Below are positions 1 through 13,998 of a stretch of DNA of 64,000 nt, piece after piece. The DNA is taken from contig NW_019211455.1 in the NCBI RefSeq assembly GCF_002443255.2, positions 38,116,051-38,180,050 of the forward strand. Reading direction: 5' to 3'. Both the position numbers and the translations under genes were made by a program. Every line of letters begins with the position of its first letter. The stretch's first letter is position 1. The DNA is from Varroa destructor (Eukaryota; Arthropoda; Arachnida; Mesostigmata; Varroidae). The notes beneath the pieces are model-generated. The model saw only the letters and a program-made list of their open reading frames with translations. It did no database searches and was not told where the DNA came from.

Positions 1-2217
1 AAACTTGTATAGCTCACATGATGAATCGGGGACTTGTCTCCGTGCACTACACACATGGTAATGGCAGACAACCGCGCCAAAGTGGCCATGGCCAATTGGC
101 CTCTACGTTTCGAGCTTTATGTCTGGTATCGCCGTAAGGCATTCCATCAGACGGCTGGCGCCCAGAACGAAACGTCGTGCGTCCATGCTAGCTAGACCAC
201 CACGCCTCCCTACTGTTGCAAATTCGTTACCCACTAAAATATCGCGTGGACGGGGAATTTTTAAGTCAATGTAAAGTTGACGGTGACGAGTGAAGCATAC
301 ACAAAGCGGGATCCAGATAAGACGGGTATGATCTCAGCGGACAATGAACAATCGTCTACGGGGAAGCTCTACATAGGGAGTAACCCCTCAACAAAAAAAC
401 AGATTGTTTCGATTGCTAAGCTATTTATAAGCCAGTTAATACCGTATAGCAATGAGCAACTAGTAATAGGCTGGGTAGAGCGATCTTGCTTTGGCAACAA
501 CAATCGACCGACCTGTCGAGAGTTATTCAAGACTGCCTAATTCTTCAAAGTACAATAAGGCGCGTACCGTTGCTTCTCTATGCCGTACAGAATAGTTTAT
601 TATAATACTGGAAAGCAAAGACGCCATTACAGATCAGAGTCAGATCGTTTAACATTACTATGCATTTTTACGGCATGTTGTATCAGATAATATGAACCTT
701 CTAGAAATGGAACGAGCCAGTTGTAAGAAGAATTCAATCAGAGGCCCCTGTGACGAGTTGTCAAACAGATCTGTCTGTTGTTTTTGTTAATGGAAGGAAA
801 GAGCAGTGGGAAGACGAGGCTGTATACCGTAAAAAGAAAAACTAAACGTTACACAAGCTAATTGTTCTAAGTGGGGGAAAAAACCATCATAGAATTAAAC
901 TTCTAATACCTACACTACTTAGATGTATATCGTTTAAAGCTAGTTTGCAAATACTCAACATGGAAAACTATAGCGTGACGAAAGTTCTAGCCTCGGGGCA
1001 CAATGAGCGTTTGCAACAATAAACGATACTTCAACGATTTGCGCTAACCCGGCGACAATTACTATACCCAGGGTGAGCTAAATATTGCCTTGTGAGAATG
1101 GGTTTGCGAACACCAGAGCAGACACAGCTTCAGGCTTTTAAAGCAAGCGGAGAATCCGAAGAGGGGCATTGTCGACACGCAAGAATAGAAACGGAACACA
1201 GGAACACAACGCTGAAAAGGACTTAGAAAGTGAGGGAGCCAGATTTCTAAAAGAGAGCCGCTACAAGGATCGGTAAAACACTAGTTTGATATTTGGAACG
1301 CATCAGAGACTTTCAAGGTTGTAGAAAAGAAAAATTCTATGTTCTATGTGAGGAACGCCTGTGTTTAGTGCATCTGTTTTTTTACGGAAGCTCAGTTAAG
1401 CAGAGCTAATAAACCGCTTGACTTGCTTTACATTTGTACCACATGACATATGCCTACCGGCTTTACAAACCAGTTTCGACTTCACGGCAAACACTATGGA
1501 TAATGTATGCCAGCTTCATCAGTTGTAGCTCATTGTACCTCCCTTACTTTCAGTGCGCGTCGCTTGACATCAGTTTCCTGCATTCTGTCGTGATCGAAGA
1601 GTTACCTATTTGTTTCCCTTAAATGCTGTCACGAAGATTCAGGACATTATTTTACATTGACATCAATTATCCACGCTTATAGCGAGCTCGTACCAGTGGT
1701 CCTTGAGCTTAGTATTCAGGCACTATTTAAAAGTAAACTAAGCACCGCTGTACACATAGGGAATGAGAGAAGACAGAATGAAGATTATGTACAAACTTGG
1801 GACCTTATTAAGCTTGCAAATGCTTATAAACAGAGTGTGAAGTTATATATTGGCACTCGAACGAAAACTTTTCCTCTCATTTACGTTAATTTGTTAACTC
1901 AAGTACGTTGACTCAAGCATTTCAAAAACTGCTAGCAAGATGACCCACAGTGCTAGCTTTGGCCTCCTAGCATAGGTAAGTTCGGAACTTTTAAGCTCCT
2001 CGTTAGTCTTATATCCACATCCACTTTCTGCATTGTAAATTTACTGGCTATCATCCGTTGCTGTCGGTTGATTTTTTCAATACCAGTAAGGGCGTCCACG
2101 GTTAAAAGATGCGGTCGCTTTTTCTCAGATACGGAAAATATTTGACAATTTCAAATTGCACTAACGAGTTGTTCCCTTCATACGATGAATGCGTCCGATA
2201 TGTTCATCAACTTTCTT

Positions 2218-2233
2218 TATATATATATATATA
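2218..2233. repeat. (TA)n microsatellite
   Basis: Eight uninterrupted TA units, followed by AGGAGACGG. Confidence 0.9.
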
Positions 2234-3579
2234 AGGAGACGGATATATAGGAAGGATACCAGCCAGATTATATATGCAGACCTACCGCGCTACTATAACA
2301 GTACGTACTAAGAGACCCTATGTTCTTTTTGTAGTAGACGCTCTGGACAGGTAGTGCTTTAAGTTGATCTTAACAAGGTAATGGAGCACATACCAACGAA
2401 CGATGCATACAATAGTTAAACCCGAAGCAGCCCTCACAATACCATTTCATTCATCCCATCATTAGAACAAAAAATATGAAGACAGACGGAAAGCAGAGGA
2501 AGAGCCCGTATGAGCCTGATGATGGGTTGAGCGATGAGCTTTGTATGACGAGAGCCATCTTTATTTAATTTGCCATTTTCCTCCAGAATTGCAACGCTAT
2601 TTAAACGAGGCGAACATTAACGATCGAACGTGTGCACCCGGTTCTTGTATTCATTTTTGTGCGAAAGTTCCTGCCAAGTTCGTTCTAGCGCTATCTGAAG
2701 CAATTGAAGATGCTGTAATACACTAACGCAAAGTAACATCATATATAGGTTATACGGTATTAAATAGCGGATGAGATACTGGATAGCGTTTATATTGCGT
2801 CCATGCAACGAATAAGTTTCAGTTGTAAAACCTATTCTTTGCCCAGATTGGGCACTGTCGAGAGATCTTTGATCGGTTTTCAAGAAGGCTGCAGAAGTTA
2901 ACGTTATCCGAGAAGTTTTTTTTGCTATGCGAATAATTTATATGCATATATATATATGCACCACTACTACTGGGTAAAGATAATTTTCCATATGACGAAA
3001 GCACATGGTTTTGTCGCTTCTACTAGTTGATGGCAGTTGTCTTCATGATAAAAGATTTGAAAAGCAGAGCATCATTGGCAATATCTTGTATGCGCTATGC
3101 ATATGCTTGGAAGACAATCATTCGTTGGGTGATTTCCATCATTTATGCTATTGCAATGATGACTAGTCTGTTGCGGTGAGCCTTTTTGCGGTTTTACCAT
3201 GGTAGGGTAAAGGTGGAGAATTTTTAGAAATTCCTCAAGACGACAACATCAATAGTGGAAATATGCATGCAAACCTCTTATATGAATATCGTCGACGAGC
3301 GTTTCTGGAACTCCATTCCTTATTCGTATTTTGCCTATCTGCCTTGATTTGAAGGCGCAGCTACATCAGTATCAGCGGGAGCACCAGTAGCCGTTACAAA
3401 CAGATGGAGGCAAGATGAGATCTTGCTACCAATGAAGGCCTACAATGTGATAGGCGGCCTTAGAGAGAATAGCCGTTATGGGTGAAGCAGAGTCGCTCGG
3501 GCAGACGGGGGCAGCCGTGCCAAAGAGGGAGGTACTAGGGCAATTGCCGCGGGGCCGTTCTGCAGTGGATTGGTTAAAT

Positions 3580-3599
3580 GGGGGCGGGGGGGGGGAGGG
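3580..3599 (+). repeat. G-run with quadruplex potential
   Basis: Five G, one C, ten G, one A and three G in succession on the plus strand. This is enough G-tract for an intramolecular G-quadruplex. It lies in a GC-rich patch (about 3.45-3.96 kb) inside Dscam intron 2, on the strand opposite to the transcript, so the pre-mRNA would carry the C-rich complement. Confidence 0.8.
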
Positions 3600-5699
3600 C
3601 GAAAGAGCAGCTTTCGGTCGTGTCGCACAGGATGCGCGGTGCCGACTCTGCTCAACGCTGGCCCCGCTTCTGGGTCCCTGTGCCTTTGTAGTCCTTGCGT
3701 GTCTGTGTGTGTTGTGTTCGCTTCCGTTGTATGCTGGGAGTTTTTACGTTGAATGGATGCGTGTGGGGATGTCTGCTTGTGTGTGTTGCGAACGTTGGCT
3801 GATTGTTGGCTGAGGGCAACGGATAAAAGAGAACTTTGGCTAGATGATGGCTCTTTGCACAAACGAAGGCAAAAGCATGGTAGCTAGCAAATGTCAAGGC
3901 AGCCCTAATGGGGACAGTTGGCCCTTGCCAAAGAACGTCACAACTTGGCAAGACAAGCTGTTACGTATCTGCCTGCACCGGACTTTTTCGAACCGTGGGG
4001 AGATACGGTAAGGAACAACAATAGCTACAGCATAAACGAGACTGTCATCTACAAAGCACTGCTATGGCCTTCCTTTGGTAATGTTTAATTAAAACTTCGT
4101 TCACGAATAGAAATCTTGTAGAAACTGCCAAATGAGGGTGCATGTTCATGCGTTTTGTTACTTTTATAGTTCCATATCGCACTCATACCTATACTAATCT
4201 TGCTGCAAAAAAAAAATGTCTGGATACAGAACAGGGTCAGTAAGCCAGTGATGGAAACAATTATCAGTAAAAATAAAAGCTTATAATTCAATAATACAAA
4301 GGTATTTCCGCATAGCTTTCGGATCACGGAAGGTACACGTGCAATATTTCTTTGCATTTGTTATACAGTGTTAGAGGGACAGTTGCAACATATTGCATGA
4401 TGTAGAAATACGTTACACTAGGTAATCATATACACTCTGTTGAGAAGTGTTTTTTTGTGAGTGAAGCGAGAAGAAATTTCTATCCATTAAAATGTTCAGA
4501 AACAACGAGATGCAGAGGGTGTCAATCTTTTTCAACAAATAACGGACTTTTCTGTCATACGTACTCAAGGTTAGAACCCAAGTACTGATTTCATGGTTCG
4601 CCCAGATATCGCTAGGATACACATGACCGATCAGCCGGCAAGTGGAAATGTCCTCCATTTATTATCCAAAGAGATAGCACGGGATATTTCAACATGCTTC
4701 CGGAAAGAGATTACGCTAGGCCAAAAGATGGAAAGAAAACAATTGTTACAATATGGAAAAAAGATCTTTATTTTTTCGCAGTTGTGCGCCTTCTCCAACG
4801 ACGAAAAGCGACACAGTGTATACCTGTAGTTGGCACAAGACGAGCGTCCGTGTCACAAAGGGCTAGTGGGGGGTTACATCAATAAATCACCCAGTCATCC
4901 ATTAAACGTGCCAGCTTGCTTTAGGAGGGCAACACCATGTTTGTTCTAAAAGCACCAAAATGTCAGTTTCATGCGACGGTTCTGTAAAAAAAAATTATGT
5001 GGCCTCCATTACGATCCTGCCGCAACAGACGACTAACGAACATTTGCTATGTGGCCAGGCACTTGCCGGACATGTCGCCATGCTCGTCGTATACTCAAGG
5101 TCGCTCCGGCGTGGTGAACCAACCAACCAACCTTTGACCCCTTTCCCGTTATGCGGAGGTATAATCGTTGCAAGTTGTCCTATTTGTTTGTTTGCAAAAA
5201 AAAAAAAAAATGCGGTGTTTTCCTGCCGCAAAGCCATACCTCTATATCTCATCGAACGTTTACAAAGCATAGGAAGTATATTAACTTTGGAATCTAATAT
5301 TATCACCCGGCGCTTAAGAAATTAAGAATAAATTTTCTAGACAGATAATAGGGATCATAATTTTCATAAACGGGTTACTATTATTGTATGTATAGCCTCC
5401 TCAAGCTACAATTTTATATCGCGTCTAGTCGATATGACTATCGTAGAATTACCTGTAAAAGCGTGTTATATTTTTTTTACTCTCACTTTATTCATATGTT
5501 TGTAGTGGCAGCCAAAAATATTCTCTTACGTATTGAGTGGCCATTACCACTGAGACAGCTTCAGCCTACATAGACGGGGCTGATGGAGGGAAGTTCAGAG
5601 TAAAATTCTATTTTAAAACAATACTATCTATGGCATGTTTTTTTAGGCAGATAAGATAATATTGACCTATGAAACTGGTATGATATTATCTCCACTTAC

Positions 5700-6014
5700 C
5701 AGCTTCAATACGAACGTCTCGACTTCCTAGGGTGCCATGCTCGTTATGAGCGACACACCTGTATACGGTCGAGTGCACTTCAGGCCGAATGTTCTTGGCA
5801 TCAAAAGGCCGAAACACAAGTGAACCATCGCTCCTTACGTAACGTAGCCCGTCCGAAGATGATTCTGAGATTACCTCTCCGTCACTCTTATGCCAGACGA
5901 TGCTCGGCTGAGGCGATCCGCCAGCGTTGCAGGTAACAACCACGCCCGCCGCGTTCGAGAATTGCACTGATGAAGGCGGCTCGTTGAGGAAATACAGTGG
6001 TAGACGCCGTAACT
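5700..6014 (-). CDS. Dscam: Dscam-family adhesion receptor, Ig1 exon
   Basis: This 315-nt internal exon encodes the first immunoglobulin domain of a Down-syndrome cell-adhesion-molecule family receptor, a homophilic cell-surface protein used in axon guidance, self-avoidance and, in arthropods, immunity. In the joined protein it covers about residues 22-126. The first Ig cysteine is near residue 50 (VVVTCNAGG), the core tryptophan near 62 (SIVWHKSDG), the LRY/SDGSLVF strand near 78-89, and the second cysteine near 108 (VYRCVAHNEHG). The exon ends SRDVRIEA. The order EPPSSVQFSN, then W, then SDG.LVF, then VYRC.A.N..G, then SRDV is the Dscam Ig1 pattern. The exon is bounded by a pyrimidine-containing acceptor (TTTTTGAAACAG|AG) and a consensus donor (G|GTAAGTGG). 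Both boundaries are phase 1, as usual for Dscam Ig exons. The apparent in-frame extension beyond the acceptor has no ATG and is intron. Which Dscam paralogue this is cannot be told from one domain. Confidence 0.92.
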
Positions 6015-6154
6015 CTGTTTCAAAAACATAATGTAACAGCACTTAGTTATGCGATTTCGATATTTGTATGCCTCATTTCTCTGAATATAAATATCCTTTT
6101 TTGTTAAACCTAAGACGCTAAAAGAGCCAGGGAAGTTGAGACAACGTCAACACC

Positions 6155-6158
<4 letters not shown>

Positions 6159-6197
<39 letters not shown>
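6159..6197. repeat. (TA)n microsatellite
   Basis: About 39 bases of uninterrupted TA, lying some 145 bp on the intron side of the Ig1 acceptor. Length polymorphism is likely. Confidence 0.95.
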
Positions 6198-6201
<4 letters not shown>

Positions 6202-7965
6202 AAGGAGGACACTTATTTAATTGTCTGTGTCGTTCTTGTTATTTACTTTCAACTCTGAAGACATTACGAGTGCAACAATGTTAAGGTCTATGCAAACAAA
6301 CAGCCATCACGCCTTTTCCCGATGCACTTAAGGAGCCGTTCAGTATTTTGCCTACTTTCCTCTTTAATTTTTTTATTGTATAAGGTCAACTTTTTTTTCA
6401 ACTTAGGAGAACGTGATATGTTCACGTTGCCAACTTATTCCTTTCCTGCTATAGATGCATTACGCTGCCGCCTTTAATTGGCTTAGTTTAAGTACTGCAG
6501 AGACGCTCGAAATACAAATCTTGCCCTTGTTCATTTTTTCGAAATACTCTCCCACGTCGTTCCCCGAACAGTCAATACAGCTCATTGTGGAAACGTGTAC
6601 AACTGGCGTGTCTTCAATGTACAAATCCTTTTTGACTCATCGCAAACTATTTGCAGATTGCAGCTTAAGTTATTCATGAAGACAGGTTTGTTTGGAACAG
6701 CGGGTTTGAGTCAGCTCGCTCTTAAAAACGGTGCTTTCTCTTCTTTGGCCATCTTGAAGTAGAGTGATTAAGAAATAATATTGAATAATAATTAATCGAG
6801 TAAGGTTACGAAAAGTGAGACTATAGCTAGGATTTAGAAATACATGTTCTCACTAGACAATAGAATGATAGAGCTTTACATAGAGAGAACATTTGTTATG
6901 TATCTGCAAGCAGACCAAAAGGTGGTCAGTGTAAAAATAAATATCGAGAGAGGAACTTTTATACTGAGCGGAAAATAGCCGCAGATCTTCATACCGTTGC
7001 ATTTGGGTGTCTCTATTAACAACGGCAGAAAGGCTGTGAAAATAAATACTATTTAAATTAAATTTAACTTTTTAACGATTACGTAAGACTATGGCCAGCT
7101 CGTCTCCTAACTATTGATCATTTCTTTTAAGTGTAAAATGATTGCCCAGAACAATCAAAAGTAAGATCGTGACAACAAAGCGATATGAAGTGCCGTGAGA
7201 AGACTGGTTACGTCGCTGAAAGCTGAACTGCAGTTAACACCGATAACGCCATGCCAGAACAGTCTCGCTTGACGATATCTGTACCGTTACAGAGCTGCCA
7301 TGGTCGGAGGACAACATCATTTTCAGTTTAGGAGAACCTTTTGCTTAATCTACACACCGTACACAACGTTGTACAACTAAGAAATTCCACCCATTATTAG
7401 TCTATGATAATATCTACCCATGTGAATGCGCTCATGCACACATACCCATTTGCGCGTGTTCCTTGATCCTGTCAAAAAATAATCACCTAAAATGTGCCTG
7501 AAACATCTGTCTTGTTCTGTCAAGGACTGCGGAATTCTTCTGTGTTGAACGGATTCCAAGGGTGCCGATTCAGCCTGGGATTCTCTTATATGCGGGATTA
7601 CCTTATTCGTGATATGAGAAGCTGAATTCTTCCATTCCTTCTACTTACAGTAAACCTTTAGCGTTCACCTCTCGTGGTCGGCAGCCTATCGGCTATAATC
7701 CCCTTTCAAGCCCAGTTACCTTAGGTTTGCCGTCATCACAAAACTGCCATGCAGCTTCCACTGATTTCTGCTGCCATTTAATAGAAAACATTCCATCTCA
7801 AGTAGGAACCCATTTAACTTTGGCACAAATGAGTTAGCCTCTGAATGTGACGGCTAGCCATATGTCACTGCGGCCGGTTCATTCATTGTGAATGAAAGAA
7901 GGTCTCGGAGGTGCCGTCGCTGCCTTTTAGCCCGTTTCGAGCCGCCTCAAGAATCGTTCGGGTAA

Positions 7966-7992
7966 GGTCGGTCGGTCGGTCGGTCGGTCGGT
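7966..7992 (+). repeat. (GGTC)n tetranucleotide array
   Basis: Nearly seven GGTC units in tandem inside a GC-richer patch of Dscam intron 1. The patch continues to about 8.5 kb with CT-, GCC- and GAA-rich runs. No convincing reading frame crosses it. Confidence 0.9.
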
Positions 7993-10900
7993 GGCCCGTT
8001 CTTCCGTCCCCCAGCTGTGAGGCAAAGACCGTTCAGAGAGACGCCGCAGCAGAAGAAAAATCCCACGTCCTCAGTCTCTTTTCGATGGAGAAGGAAAAAG
8101 AGGCGATGGCGGAATTTGCCACAGCTAGCAAGCCTCTGCTGCCACTGCCGCTACCACTGGCACTGCACTATTCCGTATTACGTACATACACACACCACTA
8201 CGGATGGGAGTCTGTTTGAACATAATGGGAAGAAGAAAAAGAAGGAATGGGAAGCACGAGACGAGGTTTAGCGTTTTCTTTCTTCTCCCGCCGTCGCCGC
8301 CGCCGCTGCCATACGTGCATGCTCTAATGCATGCCCAGCGTTAGTTCTTCGTTCTTCTTTCTGTCGGGTCCACTTCAATTCATGGCTCTCAACCAGAAAG
8401 ACCGTTTTCAAGCACGAGTCAAAGTGTGACTGAGCAGCAAACAATGGCCTATCCCTACTTGCTCCCGCCGAAAAATGCATAACGTAAGCTAACGGAATAA
8501 AAAAAAAATTATGACAAGATGGCCGGCATACAAGTTAGCCGATGTTTTTTAAAACTTTTTCACCATATTTTCGTTCATTTGCTCTCAGCCGCATTGGCTA
8601 AGTGCTAAGCTAATCCAAGTTCACCCGTAAATTCCCGCTCTATCCAGCTCATAGTGTAATATATCTTACAAGGCAAATTTGCACTACTAATGCCCCGGAG
8701 CAATCACATCCGTACCAAACTCGTGCAAATCGGGGTTAGGCGAACGCAAATCCGCTGCTGCCGCTTCTACCCCATGGTTGTTTATGTGGATAAGCCCCAA
8801 GCACGATAAATTTGACTGTAGCGTCGAGTGCCGTGAAGCTTACCACCTCACCCCACCTCAGCCGCTATCTTTATTCTGAAGTGAGCAAAGACCTATGATC
8901 TGAAAAGTTGCGCGTGAGCCGCGACCGCCTCCCTCTTGCCTTGTTAATAAGACAAATGGTCGAACATGTTTCAGGCTTTCCCCATAAAAGCAACGACCAG
9001 TCGTGCACACTTTTCCACCTCTAGCCGACGAAGAAAAGTTTAGCTTCATGCTTGTTTTTCACCTTAACCTAGATACGTTTCTCTAACATACCGATTGTAT
9101 AATGCTCTTATGTAGCATTTTATGATTATTCCTTGAACCCTTTAGAATCGGCACGCTACCATAGGAAGCATTAAGCCAGCTTGAAGTAACTCAGCAGGTG
9201 ACAAAATGGCCTAAAATTTAATTATATTAAAATTAATTAAATTTACCTCAATACATTAATATAGTCGTTTTGTTTGTCATTGGGAAAAAGTGTAGGCTTG
9301 TGCGCGTTCGTGTTTCGTCGCTTACATCTTATTTGAGAGCTTCCTTTGAATAAATCGCTGAAAATAGCAAAATACACCGGGTGCACATGTCCAGTGTACG
9401 ATAGGGACTATCATAATGTTTTGATAAACAATTATAACAGCCTGCTCTAATAGGGTATATTCGAAGGTGAATCATCTTACCGGAACTCGAGTTAAACAGG
9501 CAGGCTTAACGGATTCTGGAAACGGCCAAACTTGAAGAAAGCAGTGCTTTTTATTTTTTTGTTATTCTTTCAAGCGTTATTGTCGTTTTTCCACAATTAA
9601 TCTTTGCCAGTGAGTACCGGCAGAAAAGCCTCGTAAAAGATATTTTCTTTAACGTTTTCGGTTAAATCTACTGTATGACGAAATTTTCGGAACTGCCTCT
9701 TCGGCATAGCATCATGGACTTGCCCTCACTAAAAGGTCTAGCTCTGATGGGTCTTGTTGGATTTATCTGGAGTTTCTTCGACAAATCTGTGAATTGGCAT
9801 AGTAAATCTAAGAGATGAGTATGCATGAGTGACTATGCCTGCACTGAAGAAAAGGCGATAGTAGAAAAGCGCTGACAGAACCGTGCTTAGTAAACGGGAA
9901 GGGCCTATCCAAAATCTAGCGTTGAGAGCGGACATTGTGGTATAATTCTAAAAAAGGCGGACGTCGCCGCACGAGTTAGTGTCCTAGATCCACAAGCCGT
10001 TTGTGGGAATATTAGAAAAGAAAAACCACAGAGTTCGCCAATGGCTGTAACAGAATAGTCTATGATCCAGGGGTACCCGGAAACTCATACGTCGGTGGCA
10101 GACATAACCGCTGGCCTACACCGACCTTGTTCGTTACCCAGATTATAATGTATTGTTTATATTCTGCAATGTCTCGAACTGAGCCGTGTGTTGGCAACCA
10201 TACCGGCGGATCAAGTTCTGCACTACCCTGCGAACAAAAGTATTATTGTTAGTGTTATACTCGAACTGGGCTTATTAGTGAACATAACTCATTGATTTTA
10301 ATGCTACTTTGTAATCATGAAACACGTTCATGCTGACTGAATTTTGTTCTCAATCCTATTAAAGCCTCACCTTATCTCTCTAAGAACATACTTACAAGAA
10401 TAAACCTTATATAGCTTTATAGTTTCAGAGCAGGAATGTTGACACTGCAAGGTTTCTGGGTTATATTGCTGGGGTCTACCTCCAGGTGGTGCGATTAGCC
10501 AAAACGAAAAATCTGCACTAATGCATTTGCGCCGGAGGCACGATTTCATGGCATGGTGACTTTCGCTAGCGGAATCCCTCCCGGCTTAGGCTTTACATTT
10601 TCCTAATCACAACCTTGCACGGAGGTGAACGAGGCTGACTGGATCTGAGCGGGGATTCACCAGTGCTATATTTACTGATGCAAGCGCATTACTACAGATT
10701 TTTGCTGTGTTCGTAATCACATTATCTGGCGGTGAACCCCAAAAATGGAACTTAGAAATCTTGCAGTGCCAATATTCCCCACCGTTGCAGCTGCATACTA
10801 CCCGCAACTGCGGAATAACGGCAGCTGTAGGTACCTAAATCGGAATCCCACCTAAACGAGATTTCGAGATCTGAAAGATTACAGGTTTCCATTGCCCCAC

Positions 10901-13900
10901 CCAAGCATTGTTAGAATAAACTAATCATTATTTATAACTAAATGTACCATTGTCATTTAAATATATTACAATGTAAGTTACGGTAAGTAAAAATGAAAAG
11001 CAGCAAATTCTGTTGATGCTTGAAAACCTTGAAATTGTCCTTAATGGACAAGGAGGAAAAAGTCACTTGTCTGATTTAAAAAAAATAACTATAGATAACA
11101 TTTGTTAAGGAGAAAACGGCGACCGTAGCCAACTTCCAGTAGCAGCGCAGTCATCATCTGTTGCCTGCACTTGAAGAGTATTAGGTTGGTTGACTGATTT
11201 GGGATGAAAGCAAACAAGCGATTGTAAAACCTATAATATTAGCAGATTTCTTTCATATAGAAAAAATAAACACTTGTTTACGTGAGTATATGTCTAATAA
11301 GAAAGTCCTGAAAGTTTTTAGTGTCTTTGAAAGGTTGCCGCTTTCGGTACTCGATACGAGATGTCGCGATCAAAGCAAAACGGGCTGAGAAATTTATCAA
11401 CGAAAATATCAATTATTGTTACCTAGAATTTCGCAAATTGTTTTTAAGGATTTTTTGGCCTATAAACACTTCTACTTAAGGCTCAGTTCATGGATGTTAT
11501 GGAAATATGTTAGTATAGTTATTTAACTATAGTACTGCAGTAGTATTGTTACTAAGATTCTGTTAGGTGAGACATATCGAGCGATTGGAGCTGATCCATC
11601 AGTCCGACATCGCAGTAAGCTTTTTCTTTCGTCAAAGCCCAGCACTAAGTGGAATGAGCGGAACAGCCATACTACAAACGCGTTCCCATTACTCGATATC
11701 GGCAAGGCATAGGTAAAGCTGGGCAACCCAAAGATCTGAGCCAGCAAAGTAACCAGCTCAACACAGCGGATGGCGTGACATTTCAGTAGATAAAGCAGCC
11801 TTACCTGCAGAACGTGTATTACGTGCTACACTCAAATTTTCTCGGAAATTTTTGTTAGCAGTACTTCAAACCGTGATGCTTATGAATCGCGGACGTGCTC
11901 GACGCAAGCGACTGCCTTCAATCAACTTCCTTCTTATTTATCCTGACTACGCAGCAAGCAAACTATCTGTAGGGATCAATGCAGACCCATTTCAGCGGTC
12001 TGTCAAAAGGGAAAATTTAAGATTTAAACAGAAGTTATAAACGCAATCGAACTTTGAGAGCGTCGAGTCAACATGCATGCACTATAGTAACAACAGGGAC
12101 TCAAATAAGAGTTAAGGAGGTGAAAAGCGCGTAAACGGCAACTTCTTCAACTTGCAAAGCCCAAGGGTTTACATCGGTTTGCTTGGCAAAAGCGCCGGTT
12201 CTTCTGTTTGCTGCGCAGTCTTCGCTACAAATGAGCTGCTAGTCTTTTGAGGGTAGCAAATAGCGCAAAGGTAATCTTTTCCGTTTCCTTCGAACATGTA
12301 ATATGGTACAGTACAGTGCTTGCATAGCGACGCCAGCAGACAAGGCCATGATGCCAAGTCTCTCCGTCAATAACCGCCAAAATTGAACGCTTGGGTGCAG
12401 CCAGTCAACAGGTATTGCCTGTTCATAATGGATAGTGAAAGCCTTACCAGGACAGTAATATCCGATCGTCCTTCCTACCATTAGTAGTCCTGTTTTCGAT
12501 TCCGGTTTACGCTTCCGTATCACATACTCACACAGCGCTCCATTTCAATATACAAAAAAGCTACAGTGATTCGAAAGGAAAACGTATAAGCTACTACCAG
12601 CTATTCTATGTGACGCAATTCTATAATGTTAACGGAAATAAAAAAAGAAAATTACTCCATATTTTGAGGCTGGTTATATGATCGATTACATTATGGATTG
12701 GACCTGTGTTGGTCCTATGTGTGCCTGCCGGCTGCCTTTTTAAGTTTCAGTTCATCGTTAGCATGTGAGCCTGCATTCAAAATAAATGCTCCATACCATT
12801 TTGAACTAAGCTATCCGATAGCAATATTTTAGGCAGCTGGTAAGACAACTTGCGACAGCAAGATCACAAGGGAAAACCTTTTTTTGACCATATATTCACA
12901 AACATTATCCGCGAGTAAATTTGAGCCCGCATTTTGCTTTAATGATTATCGCACGTAGTTTAGTAAAGGAGACTTCAAATTGGAAAAAAACATACTGAAG
13001 ACTGACTAGGACAACGAATTGTTATTTCCCAGATGTGGCATTTAGAAGGCCTAAAATGAAAGAAGTTTATGATTTTTAGTTATCTCTATTTACTAAGTTA
13101 CTGTTGAATTGAGTCACAACAAAAAGCTTCCCAAATCGGTATCTTGTTTATGTCTCCTTAAATTACACCAGCGATGCGTGAATTGACAAGTTCTACTTTT
13201 CCGCGAACTGGTATCTGGAAAACATTAGCTCTCTGAGTGGTGTCAGACCCATGTTCCACGTAGCGAAAATAGCGCGTGTCTGGATCGTGTCTATAAGAGG
13301 TGGTCACAACTAAGTCAATCTCCGTCGGTTGCAATAAGATTTCCACACCTCAACACTTCCGGTTCATGATTGCGGCCCCACTTATGTTACTGCCTCCTCC
13401 TCTTACTGACCAGGTCAAAAAGCGACTGAATGCATTAATCAATAGCGTAAGCATCAACTTTGCCCTTTTACCATATTTCCTACTATAAATGACGGCTTTT
13501 GAAGATCCGATTTTTTCCTGTAAACCTAAGTTCTCTCTCTGGACAGAAATGTATTTCTTCTACTTAGGCTTCTTCAAGGCTAGATGTACTCCAAAAATGG
13601 CACACAGCTATTTCGCAAATAATCGATAATGACCCAATTCATACCCATGGGTAAGCTATTCATTGATCAACTAAATAGCAGTGCATATTGCAAGCGAATA
13701 AGGGAAAAGGACTCGGTAACTGAAGCTCATGTGTGGACTCCTACCTAAACAGTTAAACTTCAGAAAGCTTTGTGCTTTTGACGGTCAATTGGATCTGAAG
13801 TTTAAATGAGTCGCATATAGTGCCTAGTGAAAATTTGGATGGATTTTCCGTGTCCACACCTGGCAAAGGCTAAACCCAACATTTGCTTTAATGCTAAGAT

Positions 13901-13998
13901 AAGCAGTGAGCGGCCGATGCAGTGGGTTAATAGATGATCGCTGATGTAGCAGTTGGCGTCTCTCGAGGGGCCACTCCACTGAAACTATTTCACTTTCC

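Larger units (their letters stand above)
1..5699 (-). other. Partial intron 2 of the Dscam-family gene
   Basis: This is the sequence downstream, on the minus strand, of the Ig1 exon donor. It begins with a consensus donor (G|GTAAGTGG read on the minus strand) and runs off the window without a recognisable Ig2 exon. I looked for a minus-strand Ig half-domain with a flanking acceptor and donor and found none, so the intron is at least 5.7 kb. It is mostly AT-rich, with one GC-rich patch at about 3.45-3.96 kb that carries a long G run. Short open frames occur on both strands, none with a recognisable domain. A short Ig2 exon missed by eye cannot be excluded. Confidence 0.6.

Noticed and set aside
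3476..3951. Overlapping frames on both strands in the GC-rich patch of intron 2
   Set aside because: All frames are open because of GC-rich, stop-poor composition. There is no Ig2 similarity and no splice sites to match phase 1.
12446..12523. Minus-strand phase-1 donor at about 12449, considered as an alternative Dscam exon
   Set aside because: The attached peptide (LLMVGRTIGYYCP) is not a signal sequence, and the frame upstream has no usable start.
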